DNA from: a virus
Strand: one strand, 5' to 3'
Virus record (IMG/VR): IMGVR_UViG_3300044457_000011
Coordinates: 1-60,531 of that record
Length of the DNA stretch: 60,531 nucleotides
Shown here in pieces: positions 32,284 through 40,719 of the stretch (its first letter is position 1; each line of letters begins with the position of its first letter). A model generated the notes under the pieces. It did not search any database, had not been told where the DNA came from, and worked only from the letters and a program-made list of their open reading frames with translations. The position numbers and the translations under genes were made by a program.

Positions 32284-32877
32284 ATGGCCGCGGTGGAGTG
32301 GGTGTCGGTGGACGAGTGGGCCGCCCGCCACAAGATCACTCGCCAGGCGGCGTACAAGCGAATCAAGGATCACCAGATCCCGGTGCGGAACGGGAAGTTG
32401 AACGCCGACGAGGCCGATCGGATCTGGTTTGCGTCCTACAACCCGAGCAAGCAGAACGGGGGAGTGGCCGGCGGCCAGGCGGCAGCCGAGGCGCGGTCCG
32501 AGGCGCAGCCGACGCTGTTCGAGACGGACGACAAAACGAACGGCTTCGAACAGCTTCCCGATGCGCCCGAAGGGATGCGCGGCCGCTTGCCGCAGACGGC
32601 GCTCGGCCGGGTGCAATTGGCCCGCGATTTGGCCCGCGCCAATTGGGAGCGGATGCGCCTGGACCGGGAGCAAGGGAAGCTCGTTCCCATCAATGAGGTC
32701 ACCCGGTTCTATACCGAGATGCTGTTACGGGTTCGCGATGAACTATCGTCGGTGGGCGCCGAGACGATGAACTCGCTTGCCGACACCAATGACGCGATTG
32801 AGTGTTGTGAGATCGTGGACCGGCGCATCGAGAAGGCGCTCCGGTCAATATCTGAATGGAGGCCAGGACCAAAATGA
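32284..32877 (+). CDS. terminase small subunit (Nu1-like)
   Basis: 197 aa from ATG 32284; GTG 32272 is an alternative. Residues ~5-50 hold an HTH (SVDEWAARHKITRQAAYKRI), as in Nu1-type DNA-recognition subunits, and the C-terminal helices (LGRVQLARDLARANWERMRL) suit TerL contact. Three genes upstream of the large subunit, it should select the packaging site. Only 32 bp of non-coding DNA precede it, so a lambda-style cos immediately upstream is not possible. Confidence 0.75.
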   Translation: MAAVEWVSVDEWAARHKITRQAAYKRIKDHQIPVRNGKLNADEADRIWFASYNPSKQNGGVAGGQAAAEARSEAQPTLFETDDKTNGFEQLPDAPEGMRGRLPQTALGRVQLARDLARANWERMRLDREQGKLVPINEVTRFYTEMLLRVRDELSSVGAETMNSLADTNDAIECCEIVDRRIEKALRSISEWRPGPK

Positions 32878-33425
32878 ACAATTACCGACTGCCAGCAGCC
32901 GCGATTTTTAACGGAAAGGACGCCGACCAGACGAAGCGGTTCTACTCGCTCCTGGAAACGTGCGGACCATTGGGCGCGATCGCGGTGAACGTGTTCCGCG
33001 CCTGTAAGAAGTCGACTCTCGCCAAGGTGTACCGGGGTGGAGACCGGCACGGTTCGTTTAAGGCTCAATCCTATGACCAGAAGCAGTGGGCGCTCGACCA
33101 ACTCTGCAAAACGCTGTTGGTTCACGGCCACGCCAAAAAGGTTATGTGGGGATGGAAGGAGGACCGCGCTGTTCTATTCGGGGAGGCCTCGAGTTGGGTC
33201 CTGTACCTTGATCTACCGTTCGGCAAGAACGAGGCCAAGCAAATCGTCTATCAGCAGGTCAGCTATCACTCTCCCAAGCGGGGCGTCGGCCCGGACTATG
33301 CCGGCGAGTGGGACGGCCGGCATGGCATGAGCAACCAGGTGGCGGTCGACTTCGCTGAATTCGTTTTGCAGCGGTCCGAGGAAAAGGCGGAGGCGAAAGC
33401 CGCGAAGGCGGCCGTGACACCATGA
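32874..33425 (+). CDS. hypothetical protein in the packaging operon
   Basis: 183 aa from ATG 32874, overlapping the previous stop by ATGA, with GGAGG about 12 nt upstream. It is an alpha/beta protein with a Trp-rich middle (KKVMWGWKEDRAVLFGEASS) and a Lys/Ala-rich C-terminal helix. No family is recognised. Overlaps on both sides put it firmly in the terminase operon. Confidence 0.7.
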   Translation: MNNYRLPAAAIFNGKDADQTKRFYSLLETCGPLGAIAVNVFRACKKSTLAKVYRGGDRHGSFKAQSYDQKQWALDQLCKTLLVHGHAKKVMWGWKEDRAVLFGEASSWVLYLDLPFGKNEAKQIVYQQVSYHSPKRGVGPDYAGEWDGRHGMSNQVAVDFAEFVLQRSEEKAEAKAAKAAVTP

Positions 33426-33721
33426 GAAACGAGGAGTCCCAATTGAGGAACCTATGGAGCCGAATCGAGGACCACGTCCTTCGCTTCATTCAAAAGCGCT
33501 GTGAGCATCCGGGCCATATGGTCGCCTTAGACATCCTGGAAGGCGGCGCCGATGGCTTTGCGGTGACGTATTGCAATCGCTGTGGGTCAGTGAGAACGGA
33601 TTGGAAGTTGGCGCACGGGTTTCGCAAGTACGTTGACCCGGCCGTTAGTTGGCGCACGCCAGATCCGTTTCTATGGCGTGAGACAGGGTGGCTGGCGGCG
33701 TCGTCTAAACCGAAGCAATGA
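33422..33721 (+). CDS. small zinc-ribbon-like protein
   Basis: 99 aa. CEHPGH and CNRCG, 20 residues apart, supply likely zinc ligands. The start and stop both overlap neighbours by ATGA, so it is translated between the small and large terminase genes. Such small Cys proteins beside terminases are sometimes HNH-like, but the catalytic HNH residues are not evident here. Confidence 0.65.
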   Translation: MRNEESQLRNLWSRIEDHVLRFIQKRCEHPGHMVALDILEGGADGFAVTYCNRCGSVRTDWKLAHGFRKYVDPAVSWRTPDPFLWRETGWLAASSKPKQ

Positions 33722-35658
33722 CGCCGGGGGGTGATTACGGGTACCACCCGGCGCTGCTCGAGTTGATGAAGTGTTTCGCGCCGAAGGAGCGGCCGGCAAT
33801 GGCCGCGTGGGCCGAGGAACACTTCCGGCTGTCATCGTCCTACTCGGCCGAGACGAACCTGATCACGTTGGACCCGTTCCAGGTGGAGCCGTGCAACGCG
33901 TTCAGCGACCCGCGGGTCCGCCAGATCACGCTGATGAGCTCGACGCAGCTTTTCAAAACCCTACTCATGCAGATCGGCATGGCCTGGGGTGTCGTCAACG
34001 ATCCCGGGCCGATGTTGTTCGTGGGTTTCAAGGATTCCGACGTCGAGAAGTTTTCCAAGGAACGGTTTTCGCCGATGATGCACGACATCGAGCCGTTGGC
34101 GGCCGTCTCGATTCCGCTCAAGGGCCGCGAGTCGGGAAATACGATCGACCAGAAGCTGTTTACGAACGGCGCGTCGATCGACTTCGTTGGCTCTGGATCG
34201 CCGGCCAATCTCGCGCGCCGGACCATAAAGTTCCTGTTTTGCGATGAGGTGGACAAGTGGGAAGTGGACCGCCGCGAAGGGGAGCCGCTCGACTTGGCCC
34301 GCGCCCGCCTGGCGAGGTACTTTAACCGCTCTAAGCTCGTGGTCGCGTGCAGTCCCACGCTCGAGGGATCCAGCCGGATTGCCGCCGAGTTTGAGCAGTC
34401 CGACCAGCGCTATCCGTATGTAGCCTGTCCGTTTTGCCAGGAGATGCAAATTCTTCGCTGGCATAACGTGAAGTTCGACTCCGACTTGCCGCCGCGGGAG
34501 GCTGGCGCCGGCGCCCGCATTATCTGTACCTCGTGTAAGCAGCCCTGGACGGACCAGCAGCGGCGTTGGGCCTGCAAGCACACGCACCAGTGGCGGGCGC
34601 ACCGCCCGTTCGAAGGGCACGCCGGGTTTTGGATTTCGCACCTGAACAGCACGTTGCCGGTGCATTCGCTCGAGGAGATGGTGGTCGACTGGTTGCGGGT
34701 CAAGGACGATCCGACCAAGCGCATTGTGTTCAAGAACACCCGTCTCGCCGAGTTGTACACGCTCGACGGAGAACGGCCGGACCACACCTCGCTGCGGGAC
34801 CGGGCCGAGCCGTATCACATCCGGGGTGTCGATCTGGTGTTGCCCGAGGGCGCCGAGGCGATCGTGGCCGGCGCGGACGTCCAGGCCCGCCGCATCGAAG
34901 TCCAGACGCTGGGCATCGGCCTTATCGACGGCAATCTGCATATTTGGGTAGTCGATTACAACACCATCGAACTGCTCGACCACAACAACATTTCGACGGT
35001 GACTTCGGCGGCCGCCTATTGGACGGAGATGAAGCGACTACTCCATCGGACGTACCGGACACCGAGCGGCGTCCGGCTGCCGATTCTCGCCATGGCCGTC
35101 GATTGCGCTCACCAGGCCGAGGAGGTCTATAAGTTCAGCCAGTCCGAGAATCGACCGCTCCACAGTCAGGTCGGCGTCCTGATCAACTCTCCGCGCACGG
35201 TCGTTTGTATCCGCGGCTATGACACCGAAGCAATGACGCCCATTCACGGCGTCAGCGATCGCGAATCGGCGCGAATGCGGAAGGGCGCCGGCCAGGACAT
35301 CCCGATCGTGACGCTGGGGACGGGATATCTGAAAACTGCGTTATATGGCGCTCTGCAGAGCCCGACCAGCTCGTGGCGGATTCACTTCTCCGAGGACCTT
35401 TCGCCCGACTACTATCGCGGCCTCGCCAGCGAACGCCAGATTGTTTCAAACGGAAAGATTAAGTGGGATCCCGTCTATCCACGCAACGAGCCGCTCGACA
35501 CGTTCGTGTACGGCATGGGCGCGATGTATTTGCTCCGGATTGACCGGTGGCCGCAGGCTGATTGGAACACCTACCGGCGCAAGTTCGGCTTGAGCAGCGA
35601 GAAGGCGCCGGCTGTCGCATCCCAGTCGTTTCAATCCCCATACATTTCCGACAAGTGA
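33718..35658 (+). CDS. terL: terminase large subunit, GpA family
   Basis: 646 aa, close to lambda GpA (641). N-terminal ATPase: a Walker A-like SSTQLFKT at residues 74-81 (Lys80 kept, classical glycines absent) and Walker B FLFCDE at 172-177. A CPFCQ...CTSCKQPW zinc-type insertion sits near 240-270. The C-terminal nuclease has acidic strands such as VAGADVQ and MAVDCAH. It cuts concatemers and pumps DNA into the prohead. GpA-type enzymes usually make cohesive ends, so a cos mechanism is likely. The start overlaps the previous gene by ATGA. Confidence 0.92.
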   Translation: MTPGGDYGYHPALLELMKCFAPKERPAMAAWAEEHFRLSSSYSAETNLITLDPFQVEPCNAFSDPRVRQITLMSSTQLFKTLLMQIGMAWGVVNDPGPMLFVGFKDSDVEKFSKERFSPMMHDIEPLAAVSIPLKGRESGNTIDQKLFTNGASIDFVGSGSPANLARRTIKFLFCDEVDKWEVDRREGEPLDLARARLARYFNRSKLVVACSPTLEGSSRIAAEFEQSDQRYPYVACPFCQEMQILRWHNVKFDSDLPPREAGAGARIICTSCKQPWTDQQRRWACKHTHQWRAHRPFEGHAGFWISHLNSTLPVHSLEEMVVDWLRVKDDPTKRIVFKNTRLAELYTLDGERPDHTSLRDRAEPYHIRGVDLVLPEGAEAIVAGADVQARRIEVQTLGIGLIDGNLHIWVVDYNTIELLDHNNISTVTSAAAYWTEMKRLLHRTYRTPSGVRLPILAMAVDCAHQAEEVYKFSQSENRPLHSQVGVLINSPRTVVCIRGYDTEAMTPIHGVSDRESARMRKGAGQDIPIVTLGTGYLKTALYGALQSPTSSWRIHFSEDLSPDYYRGLASERQIVSNGKIKWDPVYPRNEPLDTFVYGMGAMYLLRIDRWPQADWNTYRRKFGLSSEKAPAVASQSFQSPYISDK

Positions 35659-35724
35659 ACTCGCCGGTTTTCATTCCCACTACATTTCCCCTCTGATACG
35701 TTTCAGGACTCGGGCGTTCATGAG

Positions 35725-35730
35725 TACACT
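35725..35730 (+). promoter_or_regulatory. -10 box before the gpW-like gene
   Basis: TACACT, 9 nt before ATG 35740, in an 81-bp gap after terL. It suggests a separate leaderless promoter for the head genes. Confidence 0.45.
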
Positions 35731-35739
35731 CCGGGTTAT

Positions 35740-35994
35740 ATGGCGACCGACCCGACAACAGACATCAATTGGTGGATCACCCGGCGGGCGGCTCTCTACA
35801 AGGCCTATACCAGTGGCGTGAAAGAGGTCCGATTCGAGACCCGGGTGGACGTCTTTAGATCCATGGACGAATTGGCGCAGGCCATCAGCTATTGCGACGG
35901 GATGATTGGATCAATGGGTGGGACGCCATTCCCGCCATTTGCCTACCCGGCGGCCGGTCGAGTTCGAACCACGAGGGTGGATATGTATGAGTAA
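35740..35994 (+). CDS. gpW-like head-tail joining protein
   Basis: 84 aa, between terL and portal as lambda W. It is a small alpha/beta protein (TRRAALYKAYTSGVKEVRFE, then a Gly-rich loop) of the right size for the gpW family (~68-85 aa). gpW fills the portal channel opening before tail attachment. It overlaps the portal start by 8 bp. Assignment rests on position and size plus a modest sequence resemblance. Confidence 0.65.
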   Translation: MATDPTTDINWWITRRAALYKAYTSGVKEVRFETRVDVFRSMDELAQAISYCDGMIGSMGGTPFPPFAYPAAGRVRTTRVDMYE

Positions 35995-37576
35995 TAGCGT
36001 TGAAAAACCGGGCCTCACTAGCCGGATAAAAGGCGCCTATCGGATGCTCGTGTCCGGGTCGCCGGATACGATGGCGACGGGTTTCGATAGCGGCAGCCGG
36101 ATGGTGCAGCGCATCAAGAATTGGGTTCCGCCCACCAACGAAATCAACGCCGCGATTACGAGCGACGGCCAGTTGATGCGGAACCGCAGCCGCAAGCTCA
36201 TTGTGGAGAATCCTTGGGCATCGGCGGCACTCGACCTGTTCGTTTCCAACGCGGTATCGACCGGACCGATTCCGCGGCCGTTCCATCCGGACGCCAATAA
36301 ACGCCAGCAGATGATTTATCTGTTCGACCGCTGGAGCCGGGTGTGCGTCAGCAACAGCTCCATGGACTTTTACGCGCTGTGCGCGTTGGCGGTTCGCGCC
36401 CAACGCAGCGACGGCGATTCGTTCACCCGGATCCGGTACCGGCGGACCGAGGACGGCCTGCCAGTGGGCATGCAGTTGCAGCCGCTCGAGGCGGACTTTT
36501 GTCCGCTCAATAAGCATGAGCTCCTGCCCACCACCGGACACCGGATCGAGGCGGGGATCGAGTTCGATGGGATTGGACGGCGGTCCGCTTATTGGATGCA
36601 CAAGGCCCATCCAGCGGGGTCGAACCCAGGAGCCCGCGACCTGGAGTTGTTCCGGGTGCCGGCCGACGAGATCGTACACATGTTCGAGGTCAAGCGGCCG
36701 GGCCAGGAGCGCGGCTATCCGTGGCTCACGCCGTCGATCATCGCGCTGTACGACTTGAAGCAGTTAATGGACGCCAGTTTGATGCGGTTGAAGCTGGCGA
36801 ATCTCCTTTCCATTTGGATTAAGAAGGGTCCGAACTCCAACGGAATTCTCGGCGAGACGCCGGTGGCCGGGGTCCAGGGGACCGTTCCCACGCCCGCGGC
36901 CGGTACCACCCAAGGCCGCTATGAGACGAGCTTCGCGCCCGGCTCGGTGAACTACTGCGAGGAGAACGAGGAGCCGCACTTCCTGATTCCGCCCGATCAG
37001 GGCAACAACTTTCAGGCGTTCGTGAACTTCTATCTGCGTTCGATCGCGCGGGCGCTTGGGTTGACCTACGAGCAGTTGTCGGGCGACCTCACGGGCGTGA
37101 ACTTCGCCAGCAGCCGCGCCGGCATCCTGGAGATGCGCCGGCTGATGGAGATGTGGCAATACCACGTCATGATCCATCAGTTTTGCCGGCCGATTTGGGA
37201 CAAGTGGATCCGGGAGGCGCTGCTCGAGGGGCGTCTGTGGCGAGGAGCCGAGTCCGAGTTCGCGGCCAACCCGGCCTACTTTGCAGCCGATTGGGCGCCG
37301 CCGGCCTGGCCGTGGGTGGATCCGGTGAAGGACCTGCAGGCGGCCCGCGACAGGATCCGAGCCGGCTTAGGTTCCCGCCGTAAAGAGTTGGCCCGGCTGG
37401 GCGAGGACATCGAGCAGATCGATCAGGAGAACCACGACGACAACGAGCGGTCCGACGATCTTGGTCTGATGTACGACTCCGATGGGCGTGTGGCGCTCGG
37501 GGCCGGCCGGAAGCCGGCCGAGGAAGAAGAGGAAGAAGAAGATCCGGCCAATCAGCCGGCGAAAGGGGGGGGCTAA
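35987..37576 (+). CDS. portal protein (lambda gpB type)
   Basis: 529 aa from ATG 35987 with GAGGGTGG upstream; the longer frame from 35906 overlaps the gpW-like gene and is unlikely. It has family features: MVQRIKNW...NAAITSDGQLMRNRSRKLI near the N-terminus, a central GLTYEQLSGDLTGVNFASSR block typical of lambda-type portals, and an acidic C-terminal tail (EEEEEEDP). It forms the dodecameric DNA entry ring. The protease gene starts at the next base after its stop. Confidence 0.9.
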   Translation: MSNSVEKPGLTSRIKGAYRMLVSGSPDTMATGFDSGSRMVQRIKNWVPPTNEINAAITSDGQLMRNRSRKLIVENPWASAALDLFVSNAVSTGPIPRPFHPDANKRQQMIYLFDRWSRVCVSNSSMDFYALCALAVRAQRSDGDSFTRIRYRRTEDGLPVGMQLQPLEADFCPLNKHELLPTTGHRIEAGIEFDGIGRRSAYWMHKAHPAGSNPGARDLELFRVPADEIVHMFEVKRPGQERGYPWLTPSIIALYDLKQLMDASLMRLKLANLLSIWIKKGPNSNGILGETPVAGVQGTVPTPAAGTTQGRYETSFAPGSVNYCEENEEPHFLIPPDQGNNFQAFVNFYLRSIARALGLTYEQLSGDLTGVNFASSRAGILEMRRLMEMWQYHVMIHQFCRPIWDKWIREALLEGRLWRGAESEFAANPAYFAADWAPPAWPWVDPVKDLQAARDRIRAGLGSRRKELARLGEDIEQIDQENHDDNERSDDLGLMYDSDGRVALGAGRKPAEEEEEEEDPANQPAKGGG

Positions 37577-38923
37577 ATGGGCGACGAATTGGAACTTATG
37601 GTTCAAGGGACCGGGACCGTTTTTGGCGGCGATCCCGGCTTCACCTGGAGTCCGAAGCTAGTTAAACCGGTGGGCGAGTTGGGGCCGTGGGCCTCAGCCG
37701 ACAGGTACCGGCGGGAGTTGATGGCCCGGGCCGGTAACAAGCCGGTGTTGTTTTCCGCCGACGCCGGGTGGCCGGTGACCAGCCAGCAGCGCAAGCCCTA
37801 CGCGGTCCAGAACCGGGTGGCCATCATCGAGATCTCCGGGGTGCTGTCAAACGATCCCTGGTATTGGGACGAGACCGGGTACGGCCAGATTCAGCACGAG
37901 GTCCGGTTCGCCGCCCAGGACGCCGACGTGGACGGGATCCTGCTGAAGATCGACTCACCCGGCGGCTATACCGACGGCGCCTACGAGACTGCCGACCTGA
38001 TCTACAAGGTGGGCAAGACCAAACCCATTTGGGCGGCGGCCGCGCCGATGGCCTATTCGGCGGCGTACCTGATCGGCAGCCAGGCGGCTAAGATTTTCAC
38101 GCCCGATATTTCGGGCGGCGTTGGTTCGATCGGGGTCTACTGCCTGCACATGGATATGTCGGAGGCGCTGAAACAGTACGGCGTCAAGGCGACATTCATT
38201 CAAGCCGGTGAGGGCAAGACCGACGGCAATCCTTACGAGCCGCTTTCGGATCGGGCGCGGGAGGACTTGCAGGCCGACGTCAACCGTTTATATTCCGCGT
38301 TCGTTTCGCGTGTGTCGCGAGGACGCGGATTGAAAGAGAGTGAGATCATCGCCTTGGGCGCCTTCACGTACGATGGCGCCCAAGCGGCGATCGCCGCAGG
38401 TCTGGCGGATAAAACCGGCACGCCAGAGGCCGCCATCGCGGCTATGTCCAAGACCAAGGACGGCAGGTTGATGTTCGAAGAGCCGTTGGCTGATGCCGGC
38501 GGAGTGAGGAGCCTTTCTATGAGCACAGAACCTACCGGTCAGGCACAGCCCCAAGCACAGCCGCAAGCAACGCCGCCGGCACCACAGGCCGCAGCACCAC
38601 CCCCAGCCGCGCCGCCGCCCGTCGTCAATCCCGCGGGCAGCGATGCGATGACCAAACTATTGGACGAACAAGAGCAGGTTCGCGACCTTTGCGAAATAGC
38701 CGGTAAGCCGGCGCTTGCTCTCGACTTCCAACGACGCAACTTAAGCGTGGCGCAAGTCCGCGCTGAACTGAAAAAGGCCCGGGTAGATGGGCAGGCCGGC
38801 GAAATCAACCCCACCATCAGCGGGTTGGCCGGCCTCGGGAAAGAGAATCGGCAAAGCCTGGCGGCCCGCATGGTCCAGCATCTGCGCCGCAACGGCAAAG
38901 TGCCGGTAGAGAGGGGGGCATAA
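37577..38923 (+). CDS. head maturation protease (S49/SppA type) with C-terminal scaffold
   Basis: 448 aa. Residues ~75-290 are an S49 peptidase: IDSPGG at 125-130, catalytic Ser161 (PMAYSAAY) and Lys214 (GEGKTDG). A Pro/Gln/Ala-rich linker (from ~315) leads to a helical C-terminal region. This is the lambda gpC layout, in which the C-terminal part also exists as the separate scaffold Nu3. A strong internal ribosome site shows the same nested arrangement here. It would act inside the prohead to process head proteins. Confidence 0.9.
   Translation: MGDELELMVQGTGTVFGGDPGFTWSPKLVKPVGELGPWASADRYRRELMARAGNKPVLFSADAGWPVTSQQRKPYAVQNRVAIIEISGVLSNDPWYWDETGYGQIQHEVRFAAQDADVDGILLKIDSPGGYTDGAYETADLIYKVGKTKPIWAAAAPMAYSAAYLIGSQAAKIFTPDISGGVGSIGVYCLHMDMSEALKQYGVKATFIQAGEGKTDGNPYEPLSDRAREDLQADVNRLYSAFVSRVSRGRGLKESEIIALGAFTYDGAQAAIAAGLADKTGTPEAAIAAMSKTKDGRLMFEEPLADAGGVRSLSMSTEPTGQAQPQAQPQATPPAPQAAAPPPAAPPPVVNPAGSDAMTKLLDEQEQVRDLCEIAGKPALALDFQRRNLSVAQVRAELKKARVDGQAGEINPTISGLAGLGKENRQSLAARMVQHLRRNGKVPVERGA
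38519..38923 (+). CDS. nested scaffolding protein (Nu3-like), internal start
   Basis: 134 aa, same frame as the protease. ATG 38519 is preceded by GAGGAG at 38506-38511 with 7-nt spacing, an unusually good Shine-Dalgarno in the middle of a gene. The product starts MSTEPTGQAQPQAQ, has a low-complexity Gln/Pro/Ala segment and a helical C-terminus (LDEQEQVRDLCEIAGKPALA), fitting a scaffold that is lost at maturation. Confidence 0.75.
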   Translation: MSTEPTGQAQPQAQPQATPPAPQAAAPPPAAPPPVVNPAGSDAMTKLLDEQEQVRDLCEIAGKPALALDFQRRNLSVAQVRAELKKARVDGQAGEINPTISGLAGLGKENRQSLAARMVQHLRRNGKVPVERGA

Positions 38924-38925
38924 CC

Positions 38926-39465
38926 TTGCCACGATACGACGACCAGCACAAAGAAGAAGTTAAGCCGTTTGGCGATCCCAAGGGAGGCCACAACGCGCCA
39001 AAAGGCAAGACCATCGAGCCGATCGCATCGACAGACGGCACCGTTTCGACGCAGCAAGCCGTTGTGGCGGCCCGGGCGGCGGGCGGAAACACGGCGCCGA
39101 TCATCGACCGGCACCGCAGGCTGAGCGATTGGCTCGGCGGCGAACCGGACTATCCGCCTTACTTCGGCCGCGACGAAGTGGCGGTGGTGGCCGGCGAGGA
39201 GATGTGGACGGGGACCATTCTCCAGGCTGCCGGCGCCGGCGAGGTGCAGGCATGGGTGGCCGGCCAGACACCGGTGGGCATCCTGATCAGCGAGTACATT
39301 CCCGGTGAGACCACCGCGCCTTATCTCGCTGTTGCCCTGATGCGCGGTCCGGCGCATATCAAGGACATGGGCATTCTGTGGCCGGACGGCATTACGGCGC
39401 AACAAATCGAGGCCTGCAAAGTAGCCTTTGCCGCTAAGCAGATCGTTTTCCGGGAGACGGCGTAA
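38926..39465 (+). CDS. head decoration protein (gpD-like)
   Basis: 179 aa from TTG 38926 with AGAGGGGGG upstream. The C-terminal ~110 residues match the lambda gpD decoration fold (VWTGTILQAAGA-type first strands, TPVGILISEYIPGETTAPYL, then RGPAHIKDMGILWPDGIT). The N-terminal ~65 residues are charged and disordered. It trimerises on the expanded capsid. It is placed between scaffold and major capsid genes as in lambda. Confidence 0.88.
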   Translation: MPRYDDQHKEEVKPFGDPKGGHNAPKGKTIEPIASTDGTVSTQQAVVAARAAGGNTAPIIDRHRRLSDWLGGEPDYPPYFGRDEVAVVAGEEMWTGTILQAAGAGEVQAWVAGQTPVGILISEYIPGETTAPYLAVALMRGPAHIKDMGILWPDGITAQQIEACKVAFAAKQIVFRETA

Positions 39466-39495
39466 GCCAGAGAAAGAAAAGAGGAATAGAACACC

Positions 39496-40524
39496 ATGCC
39501 TGGCTTACTCACTGATGTTTTTAACAGCGACGCATTCTCGCTCACCGAACTGACCGATGCGTTCAATATCGTGCCGAATACGTTCGGAAAACTGCGGCGC
39601 ATGAACCTGTTTCCGGACAAACCCGTCCGGAGCCCGCTGGCCACGTTCGAACGCCGGACGTTCAGCAACAACCTTCTGCCCTCCGTCCAGTGGGGCGGCC
39701 CGGCGTCCCAGGGCAGCTTGGGCGGGCGCGACCTGGCCCGGATCCCGATCCCGCACTTCCCGCACGAGGACATCGTCCACGCGCAGGATGTTATGGGCGT
39801 TCGGGCCTTCGGCAGTACCGACTCTTTTGCCGCGATCCAGGACCTCATCAACGAGAAGCTGGAGACCATGGCCGGCAAGCACGACATTACGCGCGAGTTT
39901 ATGTCGTGGGGCGCGTTGAACGGGATCGTCATGGACGGCAACGGCGTCGTCATCGCCGACCTGTTCGAGGCATTCGGCCGGACGGAGAAGGTCATCGATT
40001 TCGACCTCGACAACCAGGCGACCGAGCCGCTCCTGAAGGTCATGGAGATGAAGCGGTACATCGAGTTGAACATGGAAGGCGAGCAGTCCACCGGGGTCTG
40101 GTGCCCGGTTGCTTACGACTTCTTTGCCAAACTCGTTACGCATCCGAATGTGAAGGCCGCCTACAACACCTATTTGCAAGGGCAGCAGCCGTTGCGTGAG
40201 GACTTGCGGACCGGATTTAACTACATGGGCGTAATGTTCGAGGTCGAGGAGGGCTATGCCACGACCGCGGGCACACCGACGACGGCGCCGGTGACGCACC
40301 GGTTCATTCCGGACGGGACGGGGCGGGCGGTTCCGCTCGGCACCGATTCGTTTGGGACGCTGCTGGCGCCGGCCGATTTCATCGAGACGGTGAACACGCC
40401 GGGACTGCCGCGTTACGCCAAGCAGTTTATTGATAAGTTCGACCGCTTCGTGCAGCTGCACACGCAATCGAACCCCATGCCGTACTGCAAGCGGCCGCAG
40501 ATTCTCGTTAAACTCCTGATGTAG
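39496..40524 (+). CDS. major capsid protein (gpE-like)
   Basis: 342 aa, nearly identical in length to lambda gpE (341). N-terminal DVFNSDAFSLTELTDAFN, a central NEKLETMAGKHDITREFMSW block and a C-terminal NPMPYCKRPQILVKL are typical of the family. It forms the HK97-fold shell. It is followed by two intrinsic terminators, marking the end of the head operon. Confidence 0.93.
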   Translation: MPGLLTDVFNSDAFSLTELTDAFNIVPNTFGKLRRMNLFPDKPVRSPLATFERRTFSNNLLPSVQWGGPASQGSLGGRDLARIPIPHFPHEDIVHAQDVMGVRAFGSTDSFAAIQDLINEKLETMAGKHDITREFMSWGALNGIVMDGNGVVIADLFEAFGRTEKVIDFDLDNQATEPLLKVMEMKRYIELNMEGEQSTGVWCPVAYDFFAKLVTHPNVKAAYNTYLQGQQPLREDLRTGFNYMGVMFEVEEGYATTAGTPTTAPVTHRFIPDGTGRAVPLGTDSFGTLLAPADFIETVNTPGLPRYAKQFIDKFDRFVQLHTQSNPMPYCKRPQILVKLLM

Positions 40525-40557
40525 CTCGGGCCAGCTACGTTTGCATACCATCTACCC

Positions 40558-40594
40558 GGCCGCCCTTACCCAAGAGAGAGGGCGGCCGTTTTTT
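40558..40594 (+). terminator. intrinsic terminator after the capsid gene
   Basis: GGCCGCCC pairs with GGGCGGCC around a 14-nt loop, followed by GTTTTTT. It lies 34 bp after the capsid stop. Confidence 0.85.
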
Positions 40595-40669
40595 ATGGTC
40601 CGGAGGGGGGAAGTCAGCCATCCTGGAGGTGTCCAAGCGTTAATGCTGTCCTGCATTGACCTTGTTAAG

Positions 40670-40705
40670 GCCCGTCTGGTTTGTCCCGGACGGGCTGTCC
40701 TTTTT
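40670..40705 (+). terminator. second intrinsic terminator
   Basis: GCCCGTC and GACGGGC form a 7-bp stem, followed by TGTCCTTTTT. A second strong stop so soon after the first isolates the capsid operon from the glycan cluster, whose promoter begins immediately after it. Confidence 0.8.
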
Positions 40706-40706
40706 G

Positions 40707-40712
40707 TAGCCT
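40707..40712 (+). promoter_or_regulatory. -10 box at the head of the glycan cluster
   Basis: TAGCCT begins 2 bp after the terminator T-run and lies 7 nt before ATG 40720; no Shine-Dalgarno. Confidence 0.45.
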
Positions 40713-40719
40713 GTGGATC

